DNA from: Lachnospiraceae bacterium
GTDB lineage: Bacteria > Bacillota > Clostridia > Lachnospirales > Lachnospiraceae
Direction of reading: 5' to 3'
Assembly: GCA_017387565.1 (NCBI GenBank)
Contig: JAFOEY010000026.1
Span: 24,251 to 88,250, forward strand
DNA length: 64,000 nt
Each line of letters opens with the position of its first letter. The first letter of the stretch is position 1. The notes under the pieces are model-generated. The model did no database searches. It worked only from the letters and a program-made list of their open reading frames with translations, and was not told the DNA's origin. A program made the position numbers and the translations under genes. Below, piece after piece: positions 54,744 to 64,000 of this stretch.

Positions 54744-57700
54744 ATGAAAATACGATTAAGAAAAATAATTATACGTGTTATAGCATTATTGTTAATATCA
54801 ATTATGGTTTTTGATAACAGCGGATATGTATTTGCAACCGAACTGTCAGAAGCCATTACAAAAAATCGGGAAAAACTGGAAAAACAAAAAATTGAGGAGA
54901 ATACAAAACAAAAACAGGAATTATTGTATGAACAATATTTTGGGGAAAAGCAATCCATTTCCTTATCCGGAAACGAGCAGCTGTTTAAGCAGGAAACAAT
55001 AGCTGAAGCAGAAGATAAATTTGTTGAAAATGAAATGAAAAACACAGAAGCCTGCCGAGATCCTTTTTTTGAAGAGGATTTTGAAAAAGATAAGCCTGTG
55101 CATGTCGGATGCTTTGAAAAAACATATCAAACATCAGAAAATCAATATAAAACAGTTTTTACAACTTATCCAAATACTTACTTAAAAGACGGAACAGAGA
55201 AGATTATTGATAACACACTGATAAAAGAAACCGAGGCAAATAAAACAACAGAAAAAAGTATAAGCCAAAATGCGATAGAGCATACAGAAAGTTATACCAA
55301 TGCAGAAAGTTATATTGACACAGTTATAAAAGGAAATAATGAAGAACTTCAATTGCAGATGTCCATGGAAGATACGACATTGGAAATGTATTCGGACAAA
55401 GGAAATTTCAGTAAAGAAAGTGTATCTGAAAATGCCATACGATACAATGATGTGTATGAAAATGTAGACATACAATATACCATTACAAATGCAGGAGTTA
55501 AGGAAGATATTATTCTCTTAACAAAAGACAGCCGGAATACGTTTTATTATACGTTAAAAAAAGATGGAATTTATGCAGAAAAACATGGTGATAATATCAA
55601 TGTTTATAAAGAAGAAAATGACATCTGTGATGATGAAGTATGCATTGACGGAGTCAGTAGTAATACAGTCAGAAATAATACTGTCAGTCATAATGATATA
55701 AGTGAAAATACAAAAATTCCTTTTGCTGTCATTAGTGCACCGAAAATGGAAGATGCCGTAGGTGCTGTTTCAAAAGAAATAAAAATGGAGCTTACGGAAA
55801 AGGAAGATGAATACATAATTACCATAGCACCGGATACAGAATGGTTAAATAGTAAAGACCGTATTTATCCGGTTATGATTGATCCGACAACAACTATACA
55901 ATCAGAAATCATGGATTATACTGTGATGAGTGGAGGAGGATTTATAGCCGGTGAAAGCAAACATTATACCGGAAATTTAGGGGTGTTTGGAACAGCCAGA
56001 TATTATTTAATTACGGGATTTATGTATCAGAGTATTTTTGATCTGGCCGGAAGTAATCATGTTGAGATTTTAGATGCAACACTCAGATTGGTACAGACTA
56101 ATGACAGTAATGATTCTGTTATTGGATGCTATCGAAATATGGAGCAAATCCCGGTAGATAATCCAAGCTTTGATACAGTAGCTGCTATTGACAGGAAGAT
56201 AGCCGGAGAGAATGCAACCAGTCCATCCGGTTATGGAGTTCATATCTTTGATGTGAAGGATGCCGTGAACGGATGGATGAACAGTATATATCCCAGTCAT
56301 GGATTCGTATTTATATTGGATAATGAAACAAAAGAAGGCGTTCGAATAGCCGGAATAGGAGCTGAAAACATAGAAGAAAGACCCAGTTTGACTATAAACT
56401 GGCAGGTTGCGGGAGACGTATCCATTGACTATCCCTTGGATGATACTACAATTAATTTACGGCCCATGGTAAAAAGTGATATTTCAGGTGCATTACAATG
56501 CTATGGTGTTTTTGCGGACGGAATTGCTAATCCAAGATCTATTGTAACTTATGACCTGAGCGATACATCAAAAAAATTCGGACAGAGTATTTTGATTTCA
56601 AATCAGAAAATATATCCCAATAGTTCTGCTTTTGATTCTGCATTTCCAAGCGGAACTGTAAGATATGCAGATTCTAAGTCTAACTGGCAGACAATTGTTC
56701 CGTTTACGGAGTTTTCTTATGATACTTTATATAATATGAATGTAAAAGCATCATATAATGGAAAAACCGGGAAGACTACAAATAGTGATAATTTTTTGAT
56801 CTATAAAGTTTCAAGATATGACACTATGAAGAAGATTGCAGATCATTACGGAGTTTCTTTGTCAGACCTTTTATTTGATAACAAGGCACCCGATATGCTT
56901 CTGGTTGAAAATAATACACTTTTCATCAAAAATCCAACAAAAAATCAGAACAATCCGTACCAGCCAACAGATTTAACGGATGAGGAAAAAGCACAGATAG
57001 ACCGTTCACTTCTTGGAAGAGCCAGACATTGCGAATATGGATTTGAGCCAATAAACTTAAGTACGGGAAATTACTATCTGTCACAGGAAGATTTACATTA
57101 CAGCGATTCTTTTGGAACATTTTCTGTTATCCGTTCATACAATAGTCTGAATCCGACGAGAATTGGCAGCTTTGGACGTGGATTTACTTCGTTTTTGGAT
57201 GAAAATATAGCGAAAAACGCAAGTGGAGATATCTATTATAACAGAGAAGATGGAAGTACTTTACTGTTTTCTAAGCAAGGGGATGGAAGTTATAAAGTCG
57301 AAGAAGGCAACGATCTGAAACTAATAACAAAGCAGGTTGGAGAAAAAATTGTAACTCTTTCAACAGGAGAGACAAGGGTTCCGATTAATATATATCAAAT
57401 TGAACGAGAAGACGGAAGTCAAGTAACCTTTGATGAAAGTGGTGTCTTGGTAGAAATTGCAGAAAAAAATGGTGCGATAATGCAGATTATGCATGACAAT
57501 ACAAGCGGAAATGTTATCGGATTTATGCGGGAGAGTGCATATTTTGCAGTAGAGACAAATGCGAGAGGAAGCGTTAAAAAAATTACAGCTCCGGATGGAA
57601 GTGTTATGTCTTATGGATATGATGCGGAAGATAATTTGATTACGGTTAAAAATCCGTTAGGATATGAAAAACGTTTTGTTTATGATTCAAATCATTTAAT

Positions 57701-60700
57701 GCTGTCCTGGTATAACGAAAACAATATAGCAATTGTACAAAATACTTATGATGTGATGGGAAGAGTGGTAAAACAGCTTGATGAGGGTGGCATAGCCCAT
57801 ACCTTGTCTTATGAACCAGGGAAAACCATAACAACAGACGGTAATGGCAATCGCACAGAATATTACTATGATTCACAGGGAAGGACGACACAAATACTTT
57901 ATGCAGACGGAAGTAAGGAAACAAAAACATATCAAAACGGATATTTATCATCTGAAACAGATGCAGCCGGAAATCTAACCACCTATTCTTATAATGAAAA
58001 CGGAAAAATTACAGAAAAAAAGATAGAAGATAAAAAGTGGACTTATAGCTATGATAATTATGGAAATATAATAAAGACTGTTGATCCTCTGGGTAATATA
58101 TCTACTGGTATCTTTAATGAAAAGGATCTGGTGACAAAGACAGTGGATGGAGATGGACGAGAGGAATTATATACATATGATTCCAGAGGCAGGCTTATTT
58201 CATATACCGATTCGGACGGATTGAAAACGGTATATACTTATCAGAATAACCAATTATATTCCAAATCAATCGGTAATAACCTGATTGCAACCTATGCCTA
58301 TAACAGAATGGGTGATTTAACAGAAGAAAAAGATGCTTTGGGACATACTATGCAGTATGCATATGATAGTTTGCATCATTGCATTGCCAAAAAAAATAAA
58401 AATGGCATTCAGACAACTTATACTTTCTTTCCAAATGGATTATTGAAAAGTGCAACAGATGGGAAGAGTCATACAGTTACCTATGACTATGATGTATATG
58501 GAAATATCGAAAAAATAACCAGACCGGATGGCACAGTAAATCTATATACCTATGATGCAGAAGGAAATATGTTATCCCAAACAGATTCAAAGGGCAATAT
58601 GAAAACATTTTCTTATGACAACAGAAATCGTCTGATAAAGTCAACGGATGAAAGTGGATATATTGTTTACTTCGAATATGATAACATGGGCAACCTCATA
58701 AAAAAGAGAGATGATAAAGGAAGTCTTTTAGAAGCAGATTATGACACTGTCTGGGGGCTTCCGGTTTGTGAGACCGATGCCATGGGACATAAAACAGTCT
58801 ATGATTATGATTCCATGGGTAATTTATTGAGAGTATATTATGAAGATGAACTGCAATTTTCCTATGAATATGATGCATCAATGCGCCGTGTCAAAGAGAC
58901 CTTTGCAAACGGACTAAGCTATTCTTATCTTTTTGATGCAAGAAATAATCTGATTTCAAAAAAAGATTCGAACGGTTATATAGAAAAAACGGAATATAAT
59001 GTATTTTGTGAACCGATAAAAGAAATCAGTAAAAGCGGAAGAACTACAGCTTATACTTATGATGCATGTGGCAATTTGCTATCACAAACCGATGCATTGG
59101 GATATGTGACAGAATATGTTTGTGACAATGCGGGAAATGTTTTAAAAGTAACGGACGGAAACGGAAACAGTACGGAATATACCTATGATGCATGCGGCAA
59201 TATAACAACATTAAAAAGAGCAGACGGTTCTGTTCTACAATACGCGTATGATGAAAATGAAAATCTTACAGCATATAAGGATGGAAATGACAAGATCACA
59301 ACCTATTCTTATGATAAAAACGGAAACCGGATTCTCGTCACAGACGCATTGGGATATACGACGGCATTTGAATATAATGAAGCCAACTATCTGACAGAAA
59401 CAACAGATGCCCTTAATAATAAAACAAAAATTGAATATGATTATGCCGGTAATATCAGGAAAGTTACAGATGGAAACGGTGCGGATATTACATTTACCTA
59501 TGACAGAAATCAGAATCTGCTTTCCGAAACAGATGAAAACGGACATACTGTTACCTATCTATATGATGCGTTTGGTCGGATTAGCAGAAAAAAAGACGCA
59601 TTAGGTAATGAAACAACTTACTCCTATGATTCCGTGGGAAATCTTATAAAAACAACCGATGCTCTCGGAAAAGAAACCAATTATACATATGATATATATG
59701 GAAATCTAATCAAAAAGACCAATGCCTTAGCAGAAGAAACGACATATACTTATAATAGAGAAGGAGAATTGTTAAAAGTCACGGATGCTAAGGATTGTAG
59801 TGTGTCATATAAGTATGATACAGCCGGTAATCTGGTAAAAGAAATCGATGCATTGGGAAATATGAAAAGCTATTCATATGATGCAATCGGTAATTTGATA
59901 GAAGAATGCAACACGCTGGGAAATAAAACGGAATACTTTTACGATTCTGTTTATAATCTGATCAGAACGACCGGAGCGGACGGAAACAGTACAAAGTTAG
60001 CATATGATAACGAAAATCATGTAATTGAAGTATCAGATGCCAAGGAAAACAAAACAATATACGACTATGATGCATTGGGGCGTCTTATCAAGATTACTGA
60101 TGCAGAAGGATATGAAGAATATACGGCCTATGATGCACTTTCCAGAGTGTTGGCTGAGAAAAAAGGTGACAGCCTTTACCAATATACATATGATGCAACC
60201 GGTAATCTGATAACAGAAACAGATCCTTTGGAAAATACAATATCCTATGTATATGATAAAGCCGGTAATCTGATTAAAAAGAAAACTGCGGACGGAAGCG
60301 AATGGATTTACGGATATGATGCAGAAAATCAAGTAACAAACTATACAGATGGAGATGGAAAAGAAACTACTTATACATATGATGCATTAAAACGATTGCG
60401 TGAAATTGCAAATGTGAATGGTACCTATCTGAAATATGACTACGATGCCGTTTCCAATGTAATAAGTACAACTGATGGAAAGGGTGCGACGACACACTTT
60501 GTATATGATGCCACGGGAAATCTGGTAAAAGAAGAAAATGCAGAAGGAATAAGTACGACATTTTCATATGATAAAGCCGGTAGATTAGTTAAAAAGATAT
60601 ATGCAAATAAGGCAGAGGAAACCTATGAATATGATAGTGAAGGCAATCTGCTAAAGCTTACAGATGTTACCGGACTTGTTACAACCTATGACTATGATGT

Positions 60701-63700
60701 TATGGGAAGGCTGATAAAAGAAACGCAGACTGCCGATGGAAAAAGCCATAGTAATTCTTATGAATATGATGAAAATGGAAATCTTTTAAAGAAGACAGAT
60801 CCTTTAGATTATGAAACAAAATATAAATATGACACCAATGACCGCCTGATAGAGGTAATATCACCTCTAAATCATGAAACAAGCTATACCTATACAGAGC
60901 TAGATAATATTGCTTCTGTCAAAGATGCTTCAGGAACTGTTTATCATTTTACTTATGATAAAAAAGGAAGAGTATTAACAGAATCTGTAGATAATGAAAA
61001 TATCCGCAGTTATGAGTATGATGCATTGGATCGTGTTGCCGGTGTACAAAGCGGTGAAAGTAAAGCCATCTATTATTATGGAGCAACCAATCTTTTAAAG
61101 ACAGAAAGAAACGGGGAAGAAGAACAATATCGGTATAATGCGGTAGGAGAACTGGAAAAGAAAATTGACAGTCTTCAAAATGAAATTAGTTATTCTTATG
61201 ACAATGTTGGAAACCTAACACAAAAGACAGATGAAAACGGAACAACCATCCGGTATACCTATGATGCCTTAAACCAACTTACAGATATAGACAGTGGGGA
61301 GGAACAAAGCAGTGCAAAATATTCTTATGATGACATGGGAAATCTTGTCTATGTGGAGGATGTGACCGGTAAAAGTACTTATACTTATGATCTCGCCGGA
61401 CGTTTGATTCAGTCTGTAGATGGAAGCGGACAAAGAGTAGGATATTCCTATGACGGATTCGGAAATCTTTCTACGATTATGTATCCGGACGGAAGTGTAG
61501 TACGGTATGAATATGATGATAACAATCGCCTAAGTAATGTTTCTTCAGAAACAGGTAAGGTAACCTACGATTATGACGCAGAAGGAAATGTTATAAAAAT
61601 AACCAGAGAAAATGGATATACGATTATTAGTTATGATGAATTAAATCGTGTGAAAAATCTGGTAAATACCTGTGATGGAACTGTTATCTCCGCTTATGGA
61701 TATGCATACGATAAACGTTCCAATATTACAAAAGAAATAATACTTATCTATGCAGACGGAAAGGAAACAAAGAAAGAAAACAGTTATAAATATGATGTAC
61801 TGGGAGAACTGATTGAGTGTAAATCCATAGAAAACAATAAAGAAACAGTTGTAAAATATTCTTATGATCCGAACGGAAACCGCATTAAAATGGATACCAC
61901 ATCTCCTGAAGGAAGACAGACGGTATCCTACCGGTATGATCATGAAAGGCTGGTCTATGAGGAAGAAAAAACAAATGATGTTATTACCCGCGTTACAGAA
62001 AAGAGCTATGATAAAGCCGGCAATCTGGTAAAAGAAATTATTCGGGAAAGCGGAACGAATCAAGATCAGGAAACGGTTATTACATCGGAGGAAGAAAGCA
62101 ACAGTACCGAGAGATATTACAGTTATGATGCAAAGGGACGCTTATCTGCCATTGCAGACAAAGAAAGACTTCTTTTTGCAGCATTATATGATGGTGGGGA
62201 TAACCGTGTCTTTACTTTGGAGTACGATCAGAAAATAAAAGAAGTGGAGAAAGAGGAACCGGCAGATGTTTGGGATGAGAATTCCAGAATAGAAGAAAAT
62301 ACGGCAAAGATAATACCATCGGATAATCCTGCAGAAGCGGATCAGACAAAAACACTGCAGGATAAGGAAGAAACAAAACCGGACATGGAGAGCCAACCGG
62401 AACAAAAGAGGCCGGAAATGTCTGAAAACGCACAGGAAACTCCTGTAACCAGAGAGGAAAAACCGGAGTCGGAAGAAAAAAATGCTTTCTTATTTGGTGT
62501 ACTTATGGAAGCAGCAAGCTTTTTACCCATATCAACACCGGTAAAGCAGTGGATACAGAAACATGTGGATTTTTACATATCCTGTGCTATAGTTAAAGAA
62601 AAAGCTACTGAAAGTGGTGCACAAGGGACAGGGTGTTACTTTGAGGATTTAGAATCCGTAGATTATGAAAAGGGCTTTACCGCATTTGATGCAATAAATG
62701 AAGCCATAAGAGAAAACACGGGAACAGGTCTTGAGGAAGAAGATTACCAAAAAATCAGTTACGTCAATGACATCAACCGGACAAATGAGGAGGTGCTATA
62801 TGAAACCGTAGCAGGAGGAAACGGGGCAAACGGAAGCTTTTCATACCACTACGGATTACAGAGGGAAAACTACAGCTATGAAGGTGTAACAACGACATCC
62901 GGTTATACGGCTTTTGATGCCGTAAAAACCGGACAGACGGGAACCTACTATTATGACGGATATGGCAGTGTGTCAAACCTTGCAGCCGGTAAGGACAGTC
63001 TAAGCTATGTCTATGATGCCTATGGCAACATACAAAAACTCGGCATGTACAAAGATGTATCAACAGACAGTGCAGCCTATGCCAGTCCCTATGGCTACAA
63101 TGGCGAATACAGTCATGCACTGTCAGGTCTACAGTACCTGAGGGCAAGATATTACAACGCAGAAAGCGGAAGCTTTATCAGTAAGGACAGTTATGCAGGG
63201 AATATCCGAAGCATCCTGAGCGCCAACCGTTATACGTACGGAGAAAACAATCCGTTAGGATATGCGGATCCAAGTGGGCACTCGATTCTTTCCAAGATAA
63301 AGAATACTGCGACAAGTATAAAAAATTCTATCAGCAATGCGGTAGCCAGTGTAAAAAATACGGTAAAGAATGCAGCAACAGCAGTAAAGAATTTTGTGTC
63401 GGATAGATATAACAGCATAAAAAGTGTGAGGCAGACGATTTTCAATGCAGAAACACCGGTTCATACGGCAAGATATGCAGGGGAAACCAACAGCCAGTAT
63501 CAAAACCGTGTGGCACAGGAAAAAGCAAGGAAATCAAGTGCAAAGGCAGATATTATCAGTACTCCACTGAATCTGTATGAAAGCACAAAGGGGTGGCTTA
63601 ACAGGACCGTGGAAAACTATGTGTCCGCAGTTGATTCTTCTATATTCGGATCGGCGGTCTATACTGCATCAAATGCAATATGTGAAGTAGAAAGAGCTAC

Positions 63701-64000
63701 CTGTAAGGGCTTCCAGTACTGCTTTAATTATGTACAGGAAAAGATACCGGATAAGGATCTGTCACGCATACTCAAAGGTGTGGGTCTGATTGCACTTGGA
63801 AGTGGAAAGGTAGCCGGAGCTGTGGGGCTTGCCGTTATCAGTGCACCGTTCTGCGCTGCCGGAATTGGAGTAGGCGGAGAAATAGCAGCCGGAATTGTGT
63901 CGGCATCCGGAGGCGGTGACATTGCACAAGGCATATATGAAATTGCGTATGGCTGGAATGGGGACAGTGAAAGCAAGAGTTTCAATCTGGTACGTGATAC
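54744..64000 (+). CDS. Giant secreted RHS/YD-repeat protein with LysM domain (runs off right edge)
   Basis: Open for over 3,080 codons, still open at 64000. The ATG at 54744 has AAGGA six bases upstream; ATG at 54726 is in frame without one. Signal peptide residues 1-33 (ending VFA). Residues about 390-550 are a DNRLRE-like beta domain, 688-735 a LysM-like peptidoglycan-binding domain (YKVSRYDTMKKIADHYGVSL), 770-810 a DUF6531-like RHS opening (LSTGNYYLSQEDL). Many 20-22-residue YD repeats fill about 950-2480. An acidic E/P-rich linker (about 2495-2585) interrupts before the RHS core end (YNGEYSHALSGLQYLRARYY, about 2785). A variable C-terminal domain with Ala-Gly-rich hydrophobic helices begins near 2845. 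Probably a cell-surface polymorphic-toxin-type protein; the toxic tip is not visible. Confidence 0.92.
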   Translation, partial: MKIRLRKIIIRVIALLLISIMVFDNSGYVFATELSEAITKNREKLEKQKIEENTKQKQELLYEQYFGEKQSISLSGNEQLFKQETIAEAEDKFVENEMKNTEACRDPFFEEDFEKDKPVHVGCFEKTYQTSENQYKTVFTTYPNTYLKDGTEKIIDNTLIKETEANKTTEKSISQNAIEHTESYTNAESYIDTVIKGNNEELQLQMSMEDTTLEMYSDKGNFSKESVSENAIRYNDVYENVDIQYTITNAGVKEDIILLTKDSRNTFYYTLKKDGIYAEKHGDNINVYKEENDICDDEVCIDGVSSNTVRNNTVSHNDISENTKIPFAVISAPKMEDAVGAVSKEIKMELTEKEDEYIITIAPDTEWLNSKDRIYPVMIDPTTTIQSEIMDYTVMSGGGFIAGESKHYTGNLGVFGTARYYLITGFMYQSIFDLAGSNHVEILDATLRLVQTNDSNDSVIGCYRNMEQIPVDNPSFDTVAAIDRKIAGENATSPSGYGVHIFDVKDAVNGWMNSIYPSHGFVFILDNETKEGVRIAGIGAENIEERPSLTINWQVAGDVSIDYPLDDTTINLRPMVKSDISGALQCYGVFADGIANPRSIVTYDLSDTSKKFGQSILISNQKIYPNSSAFDSAFPSGTVRYADSKSNWQTIVPFTEFSYDTLYNMNVKASYNGKTGKTTNSDNFLIYKVSRYDTMKKIADHYGVSLSDLLFDNKAPDMLLVENNTLFIKNPTKNQNNPYQPTDLTDEEKAQIDRSLLGRARHCEYGFEPINLSTGNYYLSQEDLHYSDSFGTFSVIRSYNSLNPTRIGSFGRGFTSFLDENIAKNASGDIYYNREDGSTLLFSKQGDGSYKVEEGNDLKLITKQVGEKIVTLSTGETRVPINIYQIEREDGSQVTFDESGVLVEIAEKNGAIMQIMHDNTSGNVIGFMRESAYFAVETNARGSVKKITAPDGSVMSYGYDAEDNLITVKNPLGYEKRFVYDSNHLMLSWYNENNIAIVQNTYDVMGRVVKQLDEGGIAHTLSYEPGKTITTDGNGNRTEYYYDSQGRTTQILYADGSKETKTYQNGYLSSETDAAGNLTTYSYNENGKITEKKIEDKKWTYSYDNYGNIIKTVDPLGNISTGIFNEKDLVTKTVDGDGREELYTYDSRGRLISYTDSDGLKTVYTYQNNQLYSKSIGNNLIATYAYNRMGDLTEEKDALGHTMQYAYDSLHHCIAKKNKNGIQTTYTFFPNGLLKSATDGKSHTVTYDYDVYGNIEKITRPDGTVNLYTYDAEGNMLSQTDSKGNMKTFSYDNRNRLIKSTDESGYIVYFEYDNMGNLIKKRDDKGSLLEADYDTVWGLPVCETDAMGHKTVYDYDSMGNLLRVYYEDELQFSYEYDASMRRVKETFANGLSYSYLFDARNNLISKKDSNGYIEKTEYNVFCEPIKEISKSGRTTAYTYDACGNLLSQTDALGYVTEYVCDNAGNVLKVTDGNGNSTEYTYDACGNITTLKRADGSVLQYAYDENENLTAYKDGNDKITTYSYDKNGNRILVTDALGYTTAFEYNEANYLTETTDALNNKTKIEYDYAGNIRKVTDGNGADITFTYDRNQNLLSETDENGHTVTYLYDAFGRISRKKDALGNETTYSYDSVGNLIKTTDALGKETNYTYDIYGNLIKKTNALAEETTYTYNREGELLKVTDAKDCSVSYKYDTAGNLVKEIDALGNMKSYSYDAIGNLIEECNTLGNKTEYFYDSVYNLIRTTGADGNSTKLAYDNENHVIEVSDAKENKTIYDYDALGRLIKITDAEGYEEYTAYDALSRVLAEKKGDSLYQYTYDATGNLITETDPLENTISYVYDKAGNLIKKKTADGSEWIYGYDAENQVTNYTDGDGKETTYTYDALKRLREIANVNGTYLKYDYDAVSNVISTTDGKGATTHFVYDATGNLVKEENAEGISTTFSYDKAGRLVKKIYANKAEETYEYDSEGNLLKLTDVTGLVTTYDYDVMGRLIKETQTADGKSHSNSYEYDENGNLLKKTDPLDYETKYKYDTNDRLIEVISPLNHETSYTYTELDNIASVKDASGTVYHFTYDKKGRVLTESVDNENIRSYEYDALDRVAGVQSGESKAIYYYGATNLLKTERNGEEEQYRYNAVGELEKKIDSLQNEISYSYDNVGNLTQKTDENGTTIRYTYDALNQLTDIDSGEEQSSAKYSYDDMGNLVYVEDVTGKSTYTYDLAGRLIQSVDGSGQRVGYSYDGFGNLSTIMYPDGSVVRYEYDDNNRLSNVSSETGKVTYDYDAEGNVIKITRENGYTIISYDELNRVKNLVNTCDGTVISAYGYAYDKRSNITKEIILIYADGKETKKENSYKYDVLGELIECKSIENNKETVVKYSYDPNGNRIKMDTTSPEGRQTVSYRYDHERLVYEEEKTNDVITRVTEKSYDKAGNLVKEIIRESGTNQDQETVITSEEESNSTERYYSYDAKGRLSAIADKERLLFAALYDGGDNRVFTLEYDQKIKEVEKEEPADVWDENSRIEENTAKIIPSDNPAEADQTKTLQDKEETKPDMESQPEQKRPEMSENAQETPVTREEKPESEEKNAFLFGVLMEAASFLPISTPVKQWIQKHVDFYISCAIVKEKATESGAQGTGCYFEDLESVDYEKGFTAFDAINEAIRENTGTGLEEEDYQKISYVNDINRTNEEVLYETVAGGNGANGSFSYHYGLQRENYSYEGVTTTSGYTAFDAVKTGQTGTYYYDGYGSVSNLAAGKDSLSYVYDAYGNIQKLGMYKDVSTDSAAYASPYGYNGEYSHALSGLQYLRARYYNAESGSFISKDSYAGNIRSILSANRYTYGENNPLGYADPSGHSILSKIKNTATSIKNSISNAVASVKNTVKNAATAVKNFVSDRYNSIKSVRQTIFNAETPVHTARYAGETNSQYQNRVAQEKARKSSAKADIISTPLNLYESTKGWLNRTVENYVSAVDSSIFGSAVYTASNAICEVERATCKGFQYCFNYVQEKIPDKDLSRILKGVGLIALGSGKVAGAVGLAVISAPFCAAGIGVGGEIAAGIVSASGGGDIAQGIYEIAYGWNGDSESKSFNLVRD

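Noticed and set aside
59235-59546. Long minus-strand frames opposite the RHS gene and several similar ones up to 63985
   Set aside because: They mirror the low-complexity YD repeats, have no ribosome binding sites and no recognisable products.
57600-62200. Regularly spaced repeats of about 60-66 bases, a possible CRISPR-like or satellite array
   Set aside because: They are in-frame YD repeats of the RHS gene; the repeated words encode TYDAxGN-type units and the frame stays open.

Overview
The window is a low-GC Gram-positive chromosome segment centred on the replication origin. Gene order, family content (a DUF4446 protein in the parAB-serS run, a DUF3881-like protein, a LysM/YD-repeat RHS protein) and strong AGGAGG-type ribosome binding sites point to an anaerobic Clostridia member, most likely Lachnospiraceae. 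The species cannot be named from sequence alone.

Layout. 1-5.5 kb (minus strand): end of a CPBP-type membrane protease operon with an XRE regulator and a DUF2975 membrane protein, a FecR-domain protein, S-adenosylhomocysteinase and a D-2-hydroxyacid dehydrogenase. 5.6-11.3 kb (plus): glucose-6-phosphate isomerase, murG, a C39-like putative peptidase and a membrane glycosyltransferase. 11.4-15.7 kb (minus): an LprI-type lipoprotein, two XRE regulators, a purine permease and a small unknown protein. 15.8-24.6 kb (minus): gyrA, gyrB, recF, an S4-domain gene, dnaN and dnaA. The origin lies between dnaA and rpmH (about 24.6-25.05 kb) with a second DnaA-box cluster between dnaA and dnaN. 25.1-37.4 kb (plus): rpmH, rnpA, yidD, yidC, jag, mnmE, mnmG, rsmG, parA, parB, DUF4446, serS and a DUF3881-like gene. 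Core genes diverge from the origin, and parS sites cluster between rsmG and parA.

37.4-49 kb is accessory in character. It opens with a tRNA-Arg(CCT) gene preceded by a broken tandem copy of itself and followed by transposon-end-like repeats. It then carries a MATE transporter with an AraC regulator, and a cassette bounded by 46-bp imperfect direct repeats. In that cassette a Phd antitoxin is followed by an ORF whose start is Doc-like and whose body is an ABC sugar-binding protein lacking its leader, then a hybrid histidine kinase split from its membrane anchor. An AAA/DUF4143 ATPase, a second hybrid kinase and a DUF3592-like membrane protein follow. 49-54 kb returns to ordinary genes: a DEDDh exonuclease, D,D-carboxypeptidase, trmB, a CPA2 antiporter and tRNA-Pro(CGG).

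From 54.3 kb to the window end a small membrane protein precedes one very large secreted RHS/YD-repeat gene (over 3,000 codons visible) that runs off the right edge, so its variable C-terminal domain is not fully seen.

The strongest unexplained signals are a family of structured intergenic repeats (29.6, 34.6 and a degenerate 4.1 kb copy), a cloverleaf-like element between gyrB and gyrA, the decayed direct-repeat cassette at 40.6-44.1 kb, and an archaeal-looking seryl-tRNA synthetase. No CRISPR array, rRNA gene or complete insertion sequence was seen.
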